Shown piece by piece: positions 62,088 through 64,000 of a DNA stretch of 64,000 nucleotides (position 1 is its first letter; each line of letters opens with the position of its first letter). The notes under the pieces are model-generated. The model did no database searches. It was not told where the DNA came from and saw only the letters and a list, made by a program, of their open reading frames with translations. This stretch comes from Spirosoma aerolatum. Its GTDB lineage: Bacteria > Bacteroidota > Bacteroidia > Cytophagales > Spirosomataceae. The DNA lies in assembly GCF_002056795.1 (NCBI RefSeq), contig NZ_CP020104.1, positions 5,713,501 through 5,777,500 of the forward strand. The letters run 5' to 3'. A program made the position numbers and the translations under genes.

Positions 62088-63812
62088 TCAGTTATTCGAA
62101 TCGACGAGTTTCTTAGTTGACTCCTCATCCGATAATTGTACCTGTTGAGCCGCTCGCCAGGGAATGAGGGCAGCGAACAGAATAACTACGCCAATACCCG
62201 CCGTAATGCTACCGCCCATCGTCGCCAGCGCACTCAGCCCAAACAGCATCAGGGCAGTAAATACCAGCGCCCCGGCAATAACCTGTAAGCCAAAGCGATT
62301 TTGTTTCCGAACTTCCAGACGTTCTTCGGTTGATTCGGCCTTTGCGTCGTCGCGTTTTTGCTGTCGGGCAATCAGGTATCGGTTGTATTCGTCGGCAATC
62401 TGATCCTTCGACCGCGCCCATAATTCATAGCCCAGCAGCAGCAGCAATGGCAAGCCTACGCCGATGATGGTTTCAGCCGCACGGGTAAGTTTAAAATCAA
62501 GCAATAAGGGCGACAGCACTTTAAAAAACAGATTGACGGTCAGGCTAATACCCGTAACCCAGAGCGTTGTCCGGCTGGTTAGCCGCTTTGAGAACAGCGC
62601 CCAGAGCGGTGGTGCCAGCAGCGGCCCACCCGAAATAGACGAGATGCTCAGCACCACTTCAACAATACCCCCCGCAGCCGGAACCAGTAGGGCAATACCG
62701 ATCATACCCAGACCAAACACCCACGACGAACCCCGTGCCACTCGAATCAGTTGCCGGTCCGATGCCGCCGGATTCACGATGCCTTTGTAGATGTCGTTGG
62801 TAAACACCGCCGATACCACGTTCAGAGCCGTATTGGCACTGGCTGAGGTCGAAAAATACATACCTGTCAGCATCAGGCCCAGCAGACCCGGCGGCAGCAC
62901 GAGCTTGCAGATCATGAGGTAGGCATTTTCGGTATCCAGGCCCGTCAGCGATGGATTGATGGCCTTATAAATCATGGGGGGCATCATCCAGATGACCGGG
63001 CTGATGAGGTACAACCCAGCAAACAGAAACGCCACCTTCCGGGCCGATTTTGGGCTATCGACGCTCGTGTATCGCTGCACAAAGGTCCAGTTGCCACCGA
63101 TGTAGCAGATATGATAGATCACGAAAGCCGCTACAAAGCCAAAAGTATATTCACCGTTCAACAAGTCGAAAAAGCCGTCGGGAACGTGATGAGTAAAGCT
63201 GTCAAAACCGCCTACTTTTTCGAGCGATAAGGGGAGCAGAATAAACACCGCTGCCGACAAGACCACGAACTGCAAAATATCGGTAACCATCACGGCCCAA
63301 AGCCCACCTACGGCCGTATAGGCAATCATGAACAGCCCCAGCCCGATGGTACAGGGTACCAGTGGCAGGTTCAGCGATGAACTGACCAACCTGGCAACCG
63401 GATATAATACCGAGCCTTTGATAAACAGCGATACCAGCGTGAAGATGAAGATGTAGGCTTTCTGTACCGTAGCCCCCAACCGTTCGCGTATAAACTCGGC
63501 AGCCGTCAAGGCCCCCGTTGCTTTCCAGCGTGGAGCCAGATACAGACCTGTCACCAAGGCACCGATGCACATGGTCCACTGGATGGTAATAGCCACCCAG
63601 CCATGTTTGTAGGCGATGGAACCCCAGGCTACGAAGGTACCGGCTGAGAAGAAACTCATAAACAGCGAGAGGCCACCAATAAACCAGGGGACGGCCTCTC
63701 CCCCCGCAAAGAACGACTTCAGATTCCGTCCTGTCCGGGCGAAGAGCATACCGATTCCCAGCACAAAGGCCGAGAAAATGACAATGACGGTGGTATCGAT
63801 GGTTGTATTCAA
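62088..63812 (-). CDS. Sodium:solute symporter (SSS family)
   Basis: 574 residues with about 13 membrane helices. Typical start TTVIVIFSAFVLGIGMLFARTGRNLKSFFAGGEAVPWFIGGLSLFMSFFSAGTFV and AYTAVGGLWAVMVTDILQFVVLSAA are SSS features. A cytoplasmic loop/tail follows about residue 470. SSS members next to GH2 and FAD-oxidoreductase genes usually carry the freed mono- or disaccharide, or sugar acid, with Na+. It leads the visible operon; a partial gene precedes it by 107 bp. Confidence 0.93.
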   Translation of the reverse strand: MNTTIDTTVIVIFSAFVLGIGMLFARTGRNLKSFFAGGEAVPWFIGGLSLFMSFFSAGTFVAWGSIAYKHGWVAITIQWTMCIGALVTGLYLAPRWKATGALTAAEFIRERLGATVQKAYIFIFTLVSLFIKGSVLYPVARLVSSSLNLPLVPCTIGLGLFMIAYTAVGGLWAVMVTDILQFVVLSAAVFILLPLSLEKVGGFDSFTHHVPDGFFDLLNGEYTFGFVAAFVIYHICYIGGNWTFVQRYTSVDSPKSARKVAFLFAGLYLISPVIWMMPPMIYKAINPSLTGLDTENAYLMICKLVLPPGLLGLMLTGMYFSTSASANTALNVVSAVFTNDIYKGIVNPAASDRQLIRVARGSSWVFGLGMIGIALLVPAAGGIVEVVLSISSISGGPLLAPPLWALFSKRLTSRTTLWVTGISLTVNLFFKVLSPLLLDFKLTRAAETIIGVGLPLLLLLGYELWARSKDQIADEYNRYLIARQQKRDDAKAESTEERLEVRKQNRFGLQVIAGALVFTALMLFGLSALATMGGSITAGIGVVILFAALIPWRAAQQVQLSDEESTKKLVDSNN

Positions 63813-63919
63813 GAGTATATTCGTTTATGAAGGCAGTTAAAAAATAGAACGCTGATTTTTATGATCTATATGATTTTCAAAAGCCATAAGACACAGCGTT
63901 CATTTCCGTACTTACCAAC

Positions 63920-64000
63920 CTATAATTCCTTATTCTCAAGCGTTATCACGTCGATACCGAAAGCGGGTAATTGCTTTTTCACGGGCTTTCCGTCTTTAGC
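63920..64000 (-). CDS. C-terminal end of a gene running in from the right
   Basis: The minus-strand frame from the window edge to a TAG at 63920-63922 reads AKDGKPVKKQLPAFGIDV then ITLENKEL. 26 residues with a beta-strand ending, as at the C-terminus of many glycoside hydrolases, but too short to name. Same strand and 107 bp before the symporter, so probably the first or an earlier gene of that operon. Confidence 0.5.
   Translation of the reverse strand, partial: AKDGKPVKKQLPAFGIDVITLENKEL

Noticed and set aside
1..64000. CRISPR array, tRNA, rRNA, IS element
   Set aside because: Direct repeats seen are short units inside hairpins, not regularly spaced; no transposase, tRNA-like cloverleaf or rRNA sequence was recognised.

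Overview
The window looks like chromosomal DNA of a Bacteroidota bacterium, most likely a Cytophagales member close to Spirosoma. This is an inference, not a database result. It rests on a SusC/SusD pair, a one-protein hybrid two-component regulator, many LytS/LytTR-type kinases, TAnnTTTG promoter boxes, near-balanced GC and a Kdo/heptose lipid A style envelope. No rRNA, tRNA, CRISPR array, prophage or intact insertion sequence was seen.

Bases 1-4.4 kb hold a sensor kinase cut by the window edge, a DMT-type membrane protein, hldD/rfaD (LPS heptose), queD and lpxB. Bases 4.4-18.4 kb are dominated by LytS-type histidine kinases: one with a LytTR response regulator in an ATGA-overlap operon, and four without an adjacent LytTR partner. 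A sixth kinase lies at 32-33 kb. Between two of these kinases sits an unrecognised gene pair (9.1-11.7 kb): a 644-residue protein and a CBM6/35-like protein. Each is interrupted by a single-base shortfall in a G/C or A/T homopolymer region. An Ank-repeat protein, an outer-membrane barrel and small lipoproteins follow.

Bases 18.5-21.1 kb encode UDP-glucose dehydrogenase and UDP-glucuronate decarboxylase (the UDP-xylose route). Bases 21.4-38.5 kb are mixed housekeeping and stress genes: acyl-CoA dehydrogenase, PgeF, NmrA/AraC/DoxX/HxlR genes, two paralogous small secreted proteins, DUF1080, an AAC(6')-like acetyltransferase, an O-acyltransferase, a processive GT2 and a large MscS channel. A decayed short-chain dehydrogenase pseudogene lies near 38 kb.

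Bases 38.5-64 kb form one or two carbohydrate-utilisation loci. On the minus strand a 1410-residue hybrid regulator is followed by a mutarotase-like protein, a Tat-exported ManD/RspA-type dehydratase and an NTF2-like protein. Divergently run susC, susD and a large FG-GAP/ASPIC lipoprotein. After an LpxR-like protein and a HAD phosphatase, a second minus-strand operon (partial gene, sodium:solute symporter, GH2 glycosidase, FAD oxidoreductase) runs in from beyond the right edge. Two AACAAT..ACCCCCC direct repeats 22 bp apart upstream of susC are a candidate operator for the regulator.

A striking structural theme is a set of very long, nearly always perfect inverted repeats (22-36 bp stems) placed directly behind stop codons. 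One is a loopless 72-bp palindrome. Two are diverged copies of the same family with compensatory changes in both arms.
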